Below are positions 1-8,132 of a stretch of DNA of 14,765 nt, in pieces. Source of the DNA: Candidatus Sphingobacterium stercoripullorum (GTDB lineage Bacteria > Bacteroidota > Bacteroidia > Sphingobacteriales > Sphingobacteriaceae); contig DXEZ01000018.1 of the NCBI GenBank assembly GCA_019114715.1, positions 1 through 14,765 on the forward strand. The letters run 5' to 3'. Numbering within the stretch: position 1 is the first letter of the stretch; every line of letters begins with the position of its first letter. The position numbers and the translations under genes are program-made. The notes below the pieces were generated by a model. That model searched no databases, had not been told where the DNA came from, and saw nothing but the letters and a program-made list of their open reading frames with translations.

Positions 1-889
1 AGCTTTTGATTTCTTAGAAAAGCCCTTGGATTTAAATAGGCTCCTTATTACTGCTAGAAATGCGCTAGATAAAGGTTCTCTAGTAAAAGAAACCAAGAAA
101 CTTCGCCGGAGAGTGAAAAAGAGTACCGAGATATTAGGGCAGTCCGATGCGGTAAAATTTATTAAAGAAACTATAGAAAGAGTGGCCCCAACAGAAGCGA
201 GGGTGCTCATTACTGGGCCAAATGGTTCAGGGAAAGAGCTTGTCGCACGATCGCTGCATGAGCTTTCTGAAAGAAGTTCAAGCTCCCTAATTGAGGTGAA
301 CTGTGCTGCTATACCATCGGAGCTAATTGAGTCAGAGCTTTTTGGTCATGAGAAAGGTTCGTTTACTTCGGCTGTGAAACAGCGCATTGGAAAGTTTGAA
401 CAAGCAAGTGGAGGAACCTTGTTTTTGGATGAGATAGGGGATATGAGTTTATCTGCCCAAGCAAAAGTTCTACGCGCATTGCAGGAGAATAAAATCACGC
501 GAGTCGGAGGGGAGAAAGAGATAAAAGTGAATGTTCGAGTGGTGGCAGCTACCAATAAAGACCTTTTGAAAGAAATTGAAGAAGGAAACTTTAGAATGGA
601 CTTGTACCATCGTTTAAGTGTGATATTAATTGATGTTCCACCATTAACTGATCGAAAGGATGATATTCCACTTCTTGCTAAAAGCTTTTGTGAGGAAATA
701 TGTGCCGAGTATAATATTCCAACAAAAGAAATCACCAGCAAAGCCATGGAGAAGTTGCAAACACTGCCTTGGACAGGTAACATACGAGAACTGCGGAACA
801 TGGTAGAGAGGTTGATTATTTTAAGTGATAAAAAAATTACAGATAAAGATGTTGTAGCCTATGCTAATCCAACTCGAGTTGGAGTTTAG
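1..889 (+). CDS. Sigma-54-dependent response regulator (NtrC family), 5'-truncated by the window edge
   Basis: The frame is open from the first complete codon at base 2 and begins AFDFLEKP, the end of a response-regulator receiver domain with its conserved Lys, so the true start lies before the window; a TTG at 26 is not the start. An AAA+ sigma-54 activator domain follows. Walker A GPNGSGKE is at 215-238, Walker B LFLDE at 419-433, sensor I is VRVVAATN, the arginine-finger segment is FRMDLYHRL and sensor II GNIRELRN. The loop that contacts sigma-54, normally GAFTGA, reads GSFTSA (356-373). Only about 31 residues follow the GNIREL motif, so the usual Fis-type helix-turn-helix is missing. The family remodels sigma-54 RNA polymerase after phosphorylation by a histidine kinase. 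A protein without a DNA-binding domain would have to act from solution or through a partner. Family assignment is very secure; the target is unknown, but a sigma-54-like promoter lies just downstream. Confidence 0.95.
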   Translation, partial: AFDFLEKPLDLNRLLITARNALDKGSLVKETKKLRRRVKKSTEILGQSDAVKFIKETIERVAPTEARVLITGPNGSGKELVARSLHELSERSSSSLIEVNCAAIPSELIESELFGHEKGSFTSAVKQRIGKFEQASGGTLFLDEIGDMSLSAQAKVLRALQENKITRVGGEKEIKVNVRVVAATNKDLLKEIEEGNFRMDLYHRLSVILIDVPPLTDRKDDIPLLAKSFCEEICAEYNIPTKEITSKAMEKLQTLPWTGNIRELRNMVERLIILSDKKITDKDVVAYANPTRVGV

Positions 890-901
890 CGCATTTTTTT
901 T
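862..901 (+). terminator. Probable intrinsic terminator overlapping the regulator's 3' end
   Basis: A perfect 16-bp palindrome at 868-883 (TCCAACTC/GAGTTGGA) can fold with a TCGA loop. It is extended by GCTAA (863-867) pairing with TTAGC (886-890) across a 2-nt bulge. A run of eight T (894-901) begins three bases after the stem. The stem includes the last codons and the TAG stop. The bulge and the short CA spacer make it less than ideal. Confidence 0.5.
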
Positions 902-919
902 CTCTTTTGGGGATAACTT

Positions 920-935
920 TGGCACATTTCTAGCA
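920..935 (+). promoter_or_regulatory. Candidate sigma-54 (-24/-12) promoter of the TPR gene
   Basis: The bases TGGCAC-A-TTTC-TAGCA match the sigma-54 consensus TGGCACG-N4-TTGCA except at two positions. They keep the invariant GG (921-922) and GC (933-934) at the exact required spacing. Transcription would start near 946, leaving a leader of about 70 nt before the ATG at 1018. A sigma-54 activator is encoded immediately upstream, which raises the odds. This is a sequence match only. Confidence 0.55.
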
Positions 936-1017
936 GTATAGAACCAAGAACATTAAAGGTATTGTAGTTTTAAAGAGCAAACTGGCAAAGAAATTTGCAT
1001 AAACAAATAATTAAGAT

Positions 1018-1680
1018 ATGAAGTTAAGACAATGGAATAAACGCTTTAAAGCATTGACGGGTGCTTTATTGTTAACAGCAGTATTGGGATTCTCCGTACA
1101 TGCACAAGAGCAAGAGCATAGTAATGCAAATGTAAGGTCTGGCCAGAAGGCACTCCTTGAAGGGAATTTTAAAGCAGCAGCTTCTCATTTTCAAAAAGCC
1201 CTTCCTGAAGAATCGAGTGATCCAGATGTAGTTTACCTTTTGGGCTATTCTCAATTTCAATCGGGAGACTTCGATAAGGCTGCCAAAACGTTTGGCGATG
1301 TCTTGAAATTAGACCCAAAAAATGTAAACGCTTATTACTACAGAGGTAAATCCTCTAATAACAAAGCAGTAATTCCTGGAAATAAACTGAACCCTACAAA
1401 AAAAGAGGAACTGTTAAATGCTGCTATTGCAGATTATAGTAAGGCTATTGAGATCGATAAAGACGATGTGAAGCTTTATCAAAATCGAGCTATCGCTTAC
1501 CGTGATTTAGGGATTTTAATTGGTACAGACGGTACGTCGAGCTATAATAAAGGTAAAGCTACAGAAGCATACAATGGTGCGATTTCAGACTTTAAAAAAG
1601 TGTTAACAGTTGATGCTGCTAGAAAAGATATCCAAACAGAGCTAAAGAAAGCTACTGTTTATAGAGATAACTTAAAATAA
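1018..1680 (+). CDS. Exported TPR-repeat protein
   Basis: A 220-residue protein with a typical signal peptide (basic start, hydrophobic core about residues 12-25) and likely cleavage after SVHA (29). The mature part is tetratricopeptide repeats: one near 36-66, a clear one at 69-102 (VVYLLGYSQFQSGDFDKAAK), and two at about 103-149 and 150-199. The last two carry inserted loops (GNKLNPTKKE, and a Gly/Ser/Thr loop near 169-178) between their helices. TPRs form a right-handed superhelix used to bind other proteins, so a periplasmic scaffold or adaptor role is plausible; there is no catalytic motif. It is a single-gene unit between a sigma-54-like promoter and a strong terminator, next to a sigma-54 activator, suggesting envelope-stress or growth-state control (inference). 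The ATG at 1018 is supported by the signal peptide directly after it. Specific function not recognised. Confidence 0.9.
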   Translation: MKLRQWNKRFKALTGALLLTAVLGFSVHAQEQEHSNANVRSGQKALLEGNFKAAASHFQKALPEESSDPDVVYLLGYSQFQSGDFDKAAKTFGDVLKLDPKNVNAYYYRGKSSNNKAVIPGNKLNPTKKEELLNAAIADYSKAIEIDKDDVKLYQNRAIAYRDLGILIGTDGTSSYNKGKATEAYNGAISDFKKVLTVDAARKDIQTELKKATVYRDNLK

Positions 1681-1708
1681 GAAAGATTAAAAAAAGTTAT
1701 ATATCGGA

Positions 1709-1740
1709 GCCCTCTACTTTTTATAGGTAGGGGGTTTTTT
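1709..1740 (+). terminator. Intrinsic terminator after the TPR gene
   Basis: An 8-bp GC-rich stem, CCCTCTAC (1710-1717) with GTAGGGGG (1727-1734) and one T-G wobble, closes a 9-nt loop and is followed directly by six T (1735-1740). It lies 29 bp after the TPR stop codon and separates that gene from the PurF-like gene. Confidence 0.9.
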
Positions 1741-1788
1741 GTTAGCAATATTTGCATCATATTTTGATGAATTGATAAGAAGATTTGT

Positions 1789-1809
1789 AAAAATACGTAC
1801 GGTATTTTT
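1789..1809. promoter_or_regulatory. Perfect AT-rich inverted repeat, candidate operator upstream of the PurF-like gene
   Basis: AAAAATAC (1789-1796) and GTATTTTT (1802-1809) are exact reverse complements around the 5-base centre GTACG. The repeat lies about 20-40 bp upstream of the -7-like box at 1829-1836, where the -33 element would fall. That placement suits a repressor site. It does not resemble the PurR boxes known from E. coli or Bacillus. A weak hairpin with no function is the alternative. Confidence 0.4.
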
Positions 1810-1828
1810 CAATGCTTTAAATTATTGT

Positions 1829-1836
1829 TAATTTTG
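1829..1836 (+). promoter_or_regulatory. Bacteroidota-type -7 box for the PurF-like gene
   Basis: TAATTTTG matches the Bacteroidota housekeeping -7 consensus TAnnTTTG at every fixed position. It lies 16 bp before the ATG at 1853, so the leader would be only about 10 nt. No good TTTG -33 element is present at the usual distance; the area holds the inverted repeat instead. Confidence 0.5.
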
Positions 1837-1852
1837 CATGTAAATTAAGTCC

Positions 1853-3769
1853 ATGAGTGATAGTATAAAACACGAGTGCGGTATTGCACTTATTCGATTG
1901 CTTAAGCCTCTTTCCTATTACCAAGAGAAATACGGTACGCCTTATTACGGCATCAATAAACTGTATTTGTTAATGGAAAAGCAGCACAATAGAGGTCAAG
2001 ATGGTGCAGGGGTAGCTTCCATTAAATTCGATGTTAAACCTGGGCATAGGTATATCAGCAGATATCGTTCCATTGCATCGTCACCGATTTCAGATATTTT
2101 TGAATACTTGCAGAAGAAGTTCGCAGCTGTACAAAGACTATATCCCGATAAATGTAACGATACAAAATGGTTGAAAAAGCACGTTAGCTTTACAGGTGAG
2201 GTGCTAATGGGACATTTACGTTACGGTACGCATGGCCGCAATAGCATAGAGAATTGTCACCCATTTTTACGTCAAAACAATTGGATGACTCGTAATTTGG
2301 TTCTTGCTGGGAACTTCAACATGACCAATGTGAATGAGCTCCTTGAGCAGCTTTACGAACTAGGTCAGCACCCGAAAGAGCAGGCCGATACAGTGACAGT
2401 ACTCGAGAAAATCGGACACTTTTTGGATGTTGAAAATCAAACATTATTTGATTCCTATAAAAAACAAGGGTTATCTAACATAGATATTAGCGCTAAAATT
2501 GCTGAAAACTTAGATGTTACGAAAATTCTTACCCGCTCGGCGAAAACCTGGGACGGAGGGTATACTATTGCTGGAATGTTTGGGCATGGCGATGCATTTG
2601 TCATGCGGGACCCTTCAGGAATTAGACCAGCCTATTTCTATCAGGACGATGAAGTAGTGGTGGTAACCTCTGAACGTCCACCTATACAAACCGCTTTTAA
2701 TATACCGTATGACCAGGTGCAAGAAATTAAACCAGGTCACGCATTAATAATTAAAAAAAGTGGTGAGGTTAGTGAGGAAATGTTCAGCGAGCCTCTCGAG
2801 AAAAAAGCCTGTTCTTTTGAACGAATATATTTTTCACGAGGATCTGATGTTCAGATATATAAAGAGCGTAAGGAACTGGGCTCTTTACTTTGTGAGCAGG
2901 TTTTAGAGGAAATAAATCACGATATTAAAAATACGGTCTTTTCTTATATACCTAATACAGCTGAGGTGTCTTATTACGGGCTAATTGACGGTATTCATGA
3001 GTATGTGCGTAATTATCAAAAGGATATTCTATTGAATCATAAAGATAGAATGGACAACGATAAGATGGAAGAGGTATTGAATGTTACTCCTCGCTTTGAA
3101 AAGTTAGCTGTAAAGGATGCTAAGCTCCGTACTTTCATCACGCGCGATGCAGATCGAGATGACCTGGTGCAGCACGTATATGATACGACCTATGGCGTGG
3201 TAAAAGACGATGAAGATACCTTGGTTGTTATCGACGATTCGATTGTTCGAGGAACTACCATGCGAGAGAGTATTCTTACTATTTTAGACCGTTTACATCC
3301 GAAGAAAATTGTGGTTGTGTCTTCTGCGCCGCAGATTAGGTACCCGGATTGTTATGGTATAGATATGTCTAAAATGGGTGAGTTTGTTGCATTCGAAGCA
3401 GCGGTTTCTTTACTTAAGAAATCGGGTAGGTCTCACATCATTGATGAGGTATACCAGAAATGCAAAGAAGCAATGAAAAAAGAAAAGGAAGAAATGATCA
3501 ATCATGTTAAAGAAATATATGCGCCCTTTACAGATGATGAAATCGCTAGAGAAATAGCTTTAATTATGAAGCCTGCGGATTTAAAGGCAGAGCTGCGTGT
3601 GATGTTCCAGACCATTGAAAACTTGCATAAGGCATGTCCAGGGCATAAAGGGGATTGGTATTTCTCAGGTGATTACCCCACTCCTGGAGGAAATAAAGTG
3701 GTAAATAAAGCGTATATGAATTGGGTAGAAGGTAAAAATGTAAGAGCCTACCACAGTGTAGGTGTGTAA
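1853..3769 (+). CDS. Long PurF-like glutamine amidotransferase/phosphoribosyltransferase
   Basis: The 638-residue protein has the two-domain order of amidophosphoribosyltransferase, which makes phosphoribosylamine from PRPP and glutamine in the first step of purine synthesis. The N-terminal class II amidotransferase starts with a short propeptide and HECGI. Cys9 would become the N-terminal nucleophile, and KQHNRGQDGAG and MGHLRYGTHG line the glutamine site. The C-terminal domain has the PRPP loop VVIDDSIVRGTT (residues 458-469), the RTFI segment and a GDYPTPGG tail. It is about 130 residues longer than the E. coli or Bacillus enzymes (near 500). Where those have a PVPDSG-type segment, this one reads YIPNTAEVSYYGLIDG, and a longer insert precedes RTFI. 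Such long forms are common in Bacteroidota and usually carry the PurF name. Whether this is the only purine enzyme or a paralogue cannot be told, as no other pur gene is in the window, so no symbol is given. Confidence 0.9.
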   Translation: MSDSIKHECGIALIRLLKPLSYYQEKYGTPYYGINKLYLLMEKQHNRGQDGAGVASIKFDVKPGHRYISRYRSIASSPISDIFEYLQKKFAAVQRLYPDKCNDTKWLKKHVSFTGEVLMGHLRYGTHGRNSIENCHPFLRQNNWMTRNLVLAGNFNMTNVNELLEQLYELGQHPKEQADTVTVLEKIGHFLDVENQTLFDSYKKQGLSNIDISAKIAENLDVTKILTRSAKTWDGGYTIAGMFGHGDAFVMRDPSGIRPAYFYQDDEVVVVTSERPPIQTAFNIPYDQVQEIKPGHALIIKKSGEVSEEMFSEPLEKKACSFERIYFSRGSDVQIYKERKELGSLLCEQVLEEINHDIKNTVFSYIPNTAEVSYYGLIDGIHEYVRNYQKDILLNHKDRMDNDKMEEVLNVTPRFEKLAVKDAKLRTFITRDADRDDLVQHVYDTTYGVVKDDEDTLVVIDDSIVRGTTMRESILTILDRLHPKKIVVVSSAPQIRYPDCYGIDMSKMGEFVAFEAAVSLLKKSGRSHIIDEVYQKCKEAMKKEKEEMINHVKEIYAPFTDDEIAREIALIMKPADLKAELRVMFQTIENLHKACPGHKGDWYFSGDYPTPGGNKVVNKAYMNWVEGKNVRAYHSVGV

Positions 3770-3778
3770 AATAGAATT

Positions 3779-3823
3779 AAAAACAATAGGCTATAGCTTC
3801 CCAAACTATAGCCTATTGTTTTT
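3779..3823. terminator. Strong bidirectional terminator between the PurF-like gene and the efflux operon
   Basis: An 18-bp perfect stem (3779-3796 with 3806-3823) closes a 9-nt loop. It is flanked by A-runs on the left and T-runs on the right, so it ends transcripts from both strands. The right edge touches the stop codon of the minus-strand outer-membrane gene (3823-3825). The arm sequence ATAGGCTATAG recurs in the hairpin at 9352-9372. Confidence 0.93.
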
Positions 3824-5004
3824 TATAGGGTTATCGCTTGAAGCTCAGCGTAAGCGATGTGAAAATCTCTTTCCGCTTGTAAGGTTTGATCTATATTGTT
3901 GTAGTATAAACCCAGCTCCATTACGTATTCTAATATGGAAATTTCTCCAGCTTTCAATGCTTTACTAAGTAGTTCCGTACTGTTGCTCTCCTGTAGAGCT
4001 TTACGGTAATGCTCCGCCGTATTTTGTAGACCTAGAGCCTTGCGGTGTAGGTTTTGCAAGGTGGAGAAAAACTGCAAACGTTGGTCTATCTGCTGTTCCT
4101 GGATAGCCAGTAAGTTGGCTTTGGATTCTTTTACTTTGTTTTTGTTTTCCCAAAGCGGAATCTGAAGGCCTAAGGTTACACCTGAGAAAGTTTCCCCAAC
4201 GACCCGCTCGGTTAAATAACCCGCTGATAGCGAAGGAACGCGCTGGGATTTCCTTAAGGCGATTTCCTGCTTGTAGACTTCCTCTTGCTGCTTTAAATAT
4301 TGCATGACTGGGTTGTCCTCTTCAATTTGTCCAAACCAAGAATCAAAGTTTTCTACTAGCAGCGCTTTCGGAAACTCTACATTTTCTAAGTGGAGCTCCT
4401 CACCACCATTTAAGCGGCTAAGCTCACCTTTGATGTTTTGAATTTCTGTTTCCAGCTTGCTGGTTTTTCCAACTATATCGGATAATGCCAGTCTGGCTTT
4501 ATTATAATCTAATATGCCAATATCTCCTTCCTCTAATCGGCGCTTGTAGATATCTACAATAGACTGCGCATGTTCTTGCTGCACAGAGAGCGCTTGAGAA
4601 AGTTCGTAATTATAGGCCAAGTCAATGTAAAGCTCCTGAGCTTCTAATAAAATATTGATGCGCTCTCTTTTATATTCCAATTCAGGTAGGATGTTCTTTT
4701 GCTCAGCTAGCTTTCGTTTATTACCTGAAATTGTAGCGTAGTCAAATGTCTGCTGAATGGCAAAGTCCTTTCGCATGCCGATACTTTCAGGGCTCCCCCA
4801 AAGATAATTGAACTCCACTTCCGGGCCAGAGAGAAAGATGTCTGTTTTATTGGAAATCTTTTCAGCATCTGCCTGCTTGCGCAGGGCTTTTAAACTGGTA
4901 TTATTCTCTTCAATGCTTTTTAGAGCTCTTTCCATGGTCCCTGGTTGGGCCATGGAAGTGCTAAATAATGCAATGAATGCTAGTGTATTAATTAACTTTT
5001 TCAT
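3823..5004 (-). CDS. TolC/CusC-family outer-membrane efflux channel
   Basis: A 393-residue precursor with a signal peptide (MKKLINTLAFIALFSTSMA, likely cut before Gln20). The rest is mostly long amphipathic, Glu/Gln/Lys-rich helices in two similar halves, as expected of an outer-membrane efflux protein trimer with a helical periplasmic tunnel. The recurring segments GDIGILDYNKARLAL (first half) and GEISILEYVMELGLYYNN (second half) mark the internal duplication. At 393 residues it is shorter than CusC or CzcC, which is common for Bacteroidota metal-efflux channels. Mature Gln20 and the absence of a lipobox suggest it is not lipidated, unlike CusC. Its ATG overlaps the TGA of the pump gene (ATGA, 5001-5004), so translation is probably coupled. 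It forms the exit duct of the tripartite exporter. The bidirectional terminator lies immediately after its stop. Confidence 0.92.
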   Translation of the reverse strand: MKKLINTLAFIALFSTSMAQPGTMERALKSIEENNTSLKALRKQADAEKISNKTDIFLSGPEVEFNYLWGSPESIGMRKDFAIQQTFDYATISGNKRKLAEQKNILPELEYKRERINILLEAQELYIDLAYNYELSQALSVQQEHAQSIVDIYKRRLEEGDIGILDYNKARLALSDIVGKTSKLETEIQNIKGELSRLNGGEELHLENVEFPKALLVENFDSWFGQIEEDNPVMQYLKQQEEVYKQEIALRKSQRVPSLSAGYLTERVVGETFSGVTLGLQIPLWENKNKVKESKANLLAIQEQQIDQRLQFFSTLQNLHRKALGLQNTAEHYRKALQESNSTELLSKALKAGEISILEYVMELGLYYNNIDQTLQAERDFHIAYAELQAITL

Positions 5005-8000
5005 AATGCATCTGTGTTTGTTGCTGCCGATTCTTCTTTGCTTCTATAAATATAGGTGTATACAATAGGGACAATAAAACCATTTAATAAAGTAGAGGTG
5101 AATAGTCCCCCTAGCAGTACTTGGGCCATCGGGCTTTGTATTTCATTTCCTGGGAGGTCTCCAGATATTGCTAGCGGTATTAAGGCTAAGGCAGAAGAAA
5201 TAGAGGTCATAAGTATAGGGATAAGCCTGTCTTTAGAGCCCTCCAAGATTGTCTCTTCTAAAGAATACCCTTGATTACTCAGGTCATTATATCTGTTTAA
5301 AAGGAGCATCCCATTTCTCGTGGCTATTCCAAATAAGGAAATAAAACCAATGATCGCTGGTATACTTATGGATTCTCCTGTGAGGAACAGTATAAATACA
5401 CCACCAATTAAGGCGAGTGGCAGGTTGATTAAAATCGTAGCTGATTGTTTGACACTTTTAAACTCATTAAATAGGAGTAAGAAAATAACTAAAATGGAGA
5501 ATATAGAAGCAACCATTAAGGTTTGTGAGGCAGCTTGCTCGCTCTCAAACTGTCCGCCATATTCTATGTGATACCCTTCCGGTAGTTCTAACTCGCTACC
5601 GATTTTATCTTGAATGTCATTTACAACGCCTCGTAAGTCTCTACCTGCTACGTTTGCCGATACAACCAGGAGTCTATTGACATTTTCCCTATTTATCGTA
5701 TTGGGACCCGTAGTAGAGGAAATTTCCGCTATTTGCTCCAAAGGAACTTTTATCCCCTTAGCGTCCACCATCAGCTCTTTGATGCGTTCCATCGTAGATT
5801 TGCTATCTTCTTGGACTTTAAGCGTTAAATCAAATACCTGGTTTCCTTCATAAACTAGCGATGCGACCTCGCCTGCTAACAGTACCCTTACTATTTCACT
5901 GAACTCAGGCATAGTGATGCCGTATTGTGCAAGGGTTGTCCTTCGAGGTTTTATTTGCAACTGAGGGCGCTCGATCTGCTGCTCGACGTTCAAGTCTACC
6001 ACACCTTCCACATCTTGGATTAAGCCTTTGATATCATTTCCTAAACCGAACATTTTATTTAAGTCGGTACCAAAAAGCTTAATTGCAATGTTTGCCTGGT
6101 GCCCAGAAAGCATGGCGTCAATACGGTGCGATATAGGCTGCCCGATTTCAATACTTACTCCCTGGAGATCTTTTAAGCGTTCCCGTAACTCTTCAAAGAA
6201 CTCTTCTTGGCTGCGATCTTGCAAACGGAAGGGAGCCTCGATTTCCGAATCGTTAACCCCTAAAACGTGCTCATCGAGCTCCGCTCTACCGGTTTTCCTT
6301 CCAGTGGTAATAACTTCAGGGAAGCTTAAAAGGATTTCTTCCGCACGCTGTCCAATGCGATCCGATTCGTCGAGCGACACCCCAGGGAGCGTGCTTACAT
6401 TCACCGTTAGAGAGCCTTCATTAAATGGAGGAAGAAAGCTTCGACCCAGGCCGAAAAACACCCACACCGTAACTATTAGCACAAGGCCCGTAGAAATTAA
6501 TATTCCTAATTTATACTTTAAGCACCATGAAAGAGCTTTTTCGTAATTCCTTTTCAGCCATAACAGTAACCTAGGCTCTTTATTGGCCTTCTCCTCATTT
6601 TTTGGATTAGCGAGCAGGTAGCTACAAAGTACTGGCGTTAAGGTTAATGCTACAAAAGTAGATGCGAACAAGGCTACGATGAATGTGATACCTAGAGGGG
6701 TGAGCATACGGCCCTCCATTCCAGAAAGGAAAAATAAAGGGATGAAGCTGGCTACAATGATAAAGGTAGAGTTCAAAATAGGCATACGCACCTCACGTGA
6801 GGCTTCATACACCACTCTGAGCGTTCCCTCTTGTTCTTCTTTCGGCTTTAATCGATTTTCTCGAAGACGTTTAAAAACGTTCTCCACATCAATAATAGCA
6901 TCATCTACGAGCGGCCCAATGGCAATAGCCATTCCTCCAAGGCTCATCGTATTAATGGTAAGCCCGAATGCTTTTAATGTTAATATGGAAGTGACTAGCG
7001 ATAGAGGAATAGACACGAGCGAAATCAGTGTGGTCTTGTAGTTCATTAAGAATATAAACAAGACTATCGCTAAAAAGAGCCCCCCTTCGTAAAGCGCTTT
7101 TTGCACATTGGAAATGGAGTTTTCAATGAACCTAGCTTGACGGAAAATATCTGTAGATACTTTGATGTCCGCAGGCATAGTATGCTGCAGTTCTGATAAA
7201 GATTTCTCCAGTTGATCAGTAAGATCAATTGTACTGGTATTAGGCTGCTTGGTGACGGTTAACAAAACTGCAGGTTTGCCCCTTTCAGAGGCTACCCCTA
7301 ATTTAGGAGCTTTATCACCAATTACTATATTTGCGACTTGATGCAAGAGCACCGTACGGTCGTCACTCGTAGGGATTACCGTATTACCAATCTCATCGAG
7401 ATCGCTCGTGGATAATACGCCGCGAATGATATACTCGTTGGTGTATTCGTAAAGAACACCTCCTGAAGCATTTTGGTTCATTTCCTTAGTGGCCGTGATA
7501 ACCTGATCTAAAGTAATGTTGTAATGTTTCATTTTCTCGGGTACCAATTGTACCTGATACTCTTTAATTTCTCCACCTAGAACGGTGACTTGTGCCACGC
7601 CGCCGGTGGATAATAGCCTAGGGCGGATGTTCCAATCGGCAATAGTCCTCAAGTCTCTTAAAGAAGTAGAATCTGCCGTAAGGCCGATAATTAATACTTC
7701 CCCCATGATGGAAGATTGCGGGCCGAGAGTTGGCTTACCAACGTTGTTCGGGAGCGCATCGCCTACCATGGCGAGCTTTTCAGAAACTATCTGCCGGGCT
7801 TTGTAAATATCTGTTCCCCAGTCAAACTCTACCCATACTACAGAAAACCCCGTAGTCGAAGAAGAGCGTACCCTCCGTACATCTGTAGCGCCATTCACCG
7901 ATGTTTCCACAGGGAAGGTGATCAGCCGTTCGACCTCTTCGGCAGCCATTCCGCTAGCCTCGGTCATCACCACTACAGTAGGGGCGTTTAAGTCAGGGAA

Positions 8001-8114
8001 TACATCCACCTCCATGCGCGTTGCTGAAAACCACCCTCCAAGCATCAAAAGAACGGCTAGGAGAACGACAACTAAGCGGTTGGCAAGTGAAAATTTTATT
8101 ATTTTATCTAACAT
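5001..8114 (-). CDS. Heavy-metal RND efflux pump (CusA/CzcA family)
   Basis: The full-length inner-membrane proton/metal antiporter (1037 residues) has the RND order: TM1 at about 12-30, a large periplasmic domain, TM2-6 from about 340 to 500, TM7 near 536-555, a second periplasmic domain, and TM8-12 from about 865 to 1022. The TM4 motif GPLVDDAIIDVENV (400-413) keeps the family's essential Asp/Glu residues. The periplasmic metal-site segment reads HRIDAMLSG (663-671), where CusA has an RIDML-type segment. TM10 has GIATRNGMLLLN rather than the AAEFG-type segment of CusA, so the metal cannot be read off with confidence; Cu/Ag is suggested by context, Zn/Co/Cd/Ni are possible. It is the third gene of a minus-strand operon: 18 bp after the adaptor and overlapping the channel by 4 bp. 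Antisense reading frames within it are shadows. Confidence 0.95.
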   Translation of the reverse strand: MLDKIIKFSLANRLVVVLLAVLLMLGGWFSATRMEVDVFPDLNAPTVVVMTEASGMAAEEVERLITFPVETSVNGATDVRRVRSSSTTGFSVVWVEFDWGTDIYKARQIVSEKLAMVGDALPNNVGKPTLGPQSSIMGEVLIIGLTADSTSLRDLRTIADWNIRPRLLSTGGVAQVTVLGGEIKEYQVQLVPEKMKHYNITLDQVITATKEMNQNASGGVLYEYTNEYIIRGVLSTSDLDEIGNTVIPTSDDRTVLLHQVANIVIGDKAPKLGVASERGKPAVLLTVTKQPNTSTIDLTDQLEKSLSELQHTMPADIKVSTDIFRQARFIENSISNVQKALYEGGLFLAIVLFIFLMNYKTTLISLVSIPLSLVTSILTLKAFGLTINTMSLGGMAIAIGPLVDDAIIDVENVFKRLRENRLKPKEEQEGTLRVVYEASREVRMPILNSTFIIVASFIPLFFLSGMEGRMLTPLGITFIVALFASTFVALTLTPVLCSYLLANPKNEEKANKEPRLLLWLKRNYEKALSWCLKYKLGILISTGLVLIVTVWVFFGLGRSFLPPFNEGSLTVNVSTLPGVSLDESDRIGQRAEEILLSFPEVITTGRKTGRAELDEHVLGVNDSEIEAPFRLQDRSQEEFFEELRERLKDLQGVSIEIGQPISHRIDAMLSGHQANIAIKLFGTDLNKMFGLGNDIKGLIQDVEGVVDLNVEQQIERPQLQIKPRRTTLAQYGITMPEFSEIVRVLLAGEVASLVYEGNQVFDLTLKVQEDSKSTMERIKELMVDAKGIKVPLEQIAEISSTTGPNTINRENVNRLLVVSANVAGRDLRGVVNDIQDKIGSELELPEGYHIEYGGQFESEQAASQTLMVASIFSILVIFLLLFNEFKSVKQSATILINLPLALIGGVFILFLTGESISIPAIIGFISLFGIATRNGMLLLNRYNDLSNQGYSLEETILEGSKDRLIPILMTSISSALALIPLAISGDLPGNEIQSPMAQVLLGGLFTSTLLNGFIVPIVYTYIYRSKEESAATNTDAL

Positions 8115-8132
8115 GACAATGTCTTTAACAAA

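Noticed and set aside
26..28. TTG as start codon of the first gene
   Set aside because: The codons before it encode AFDFLEKP, the end of a receiver domain, so the gene is cut by the window edge.
346..801. Open frame on the minus strand inside the sigma-54 activator
   Set aside because: It is antisense to strongly conserved AAA+ motifs and has no recognisable protein features.
983..999. Second sigma-54-like match (TGGC...TTTGCA) before the TPR gene
   Set aside because: The GG to GC spacing is one base too long, and the start would leave only about 8 nt before the ATG. The match at 920-935 has exact spacing.
3762..3968. Small plus-strand frame after the PurF-like gene
   Set aside because: It runs through the terminator stem and the 3' end of the outer-membrane channel gene; composition looks non-coding.
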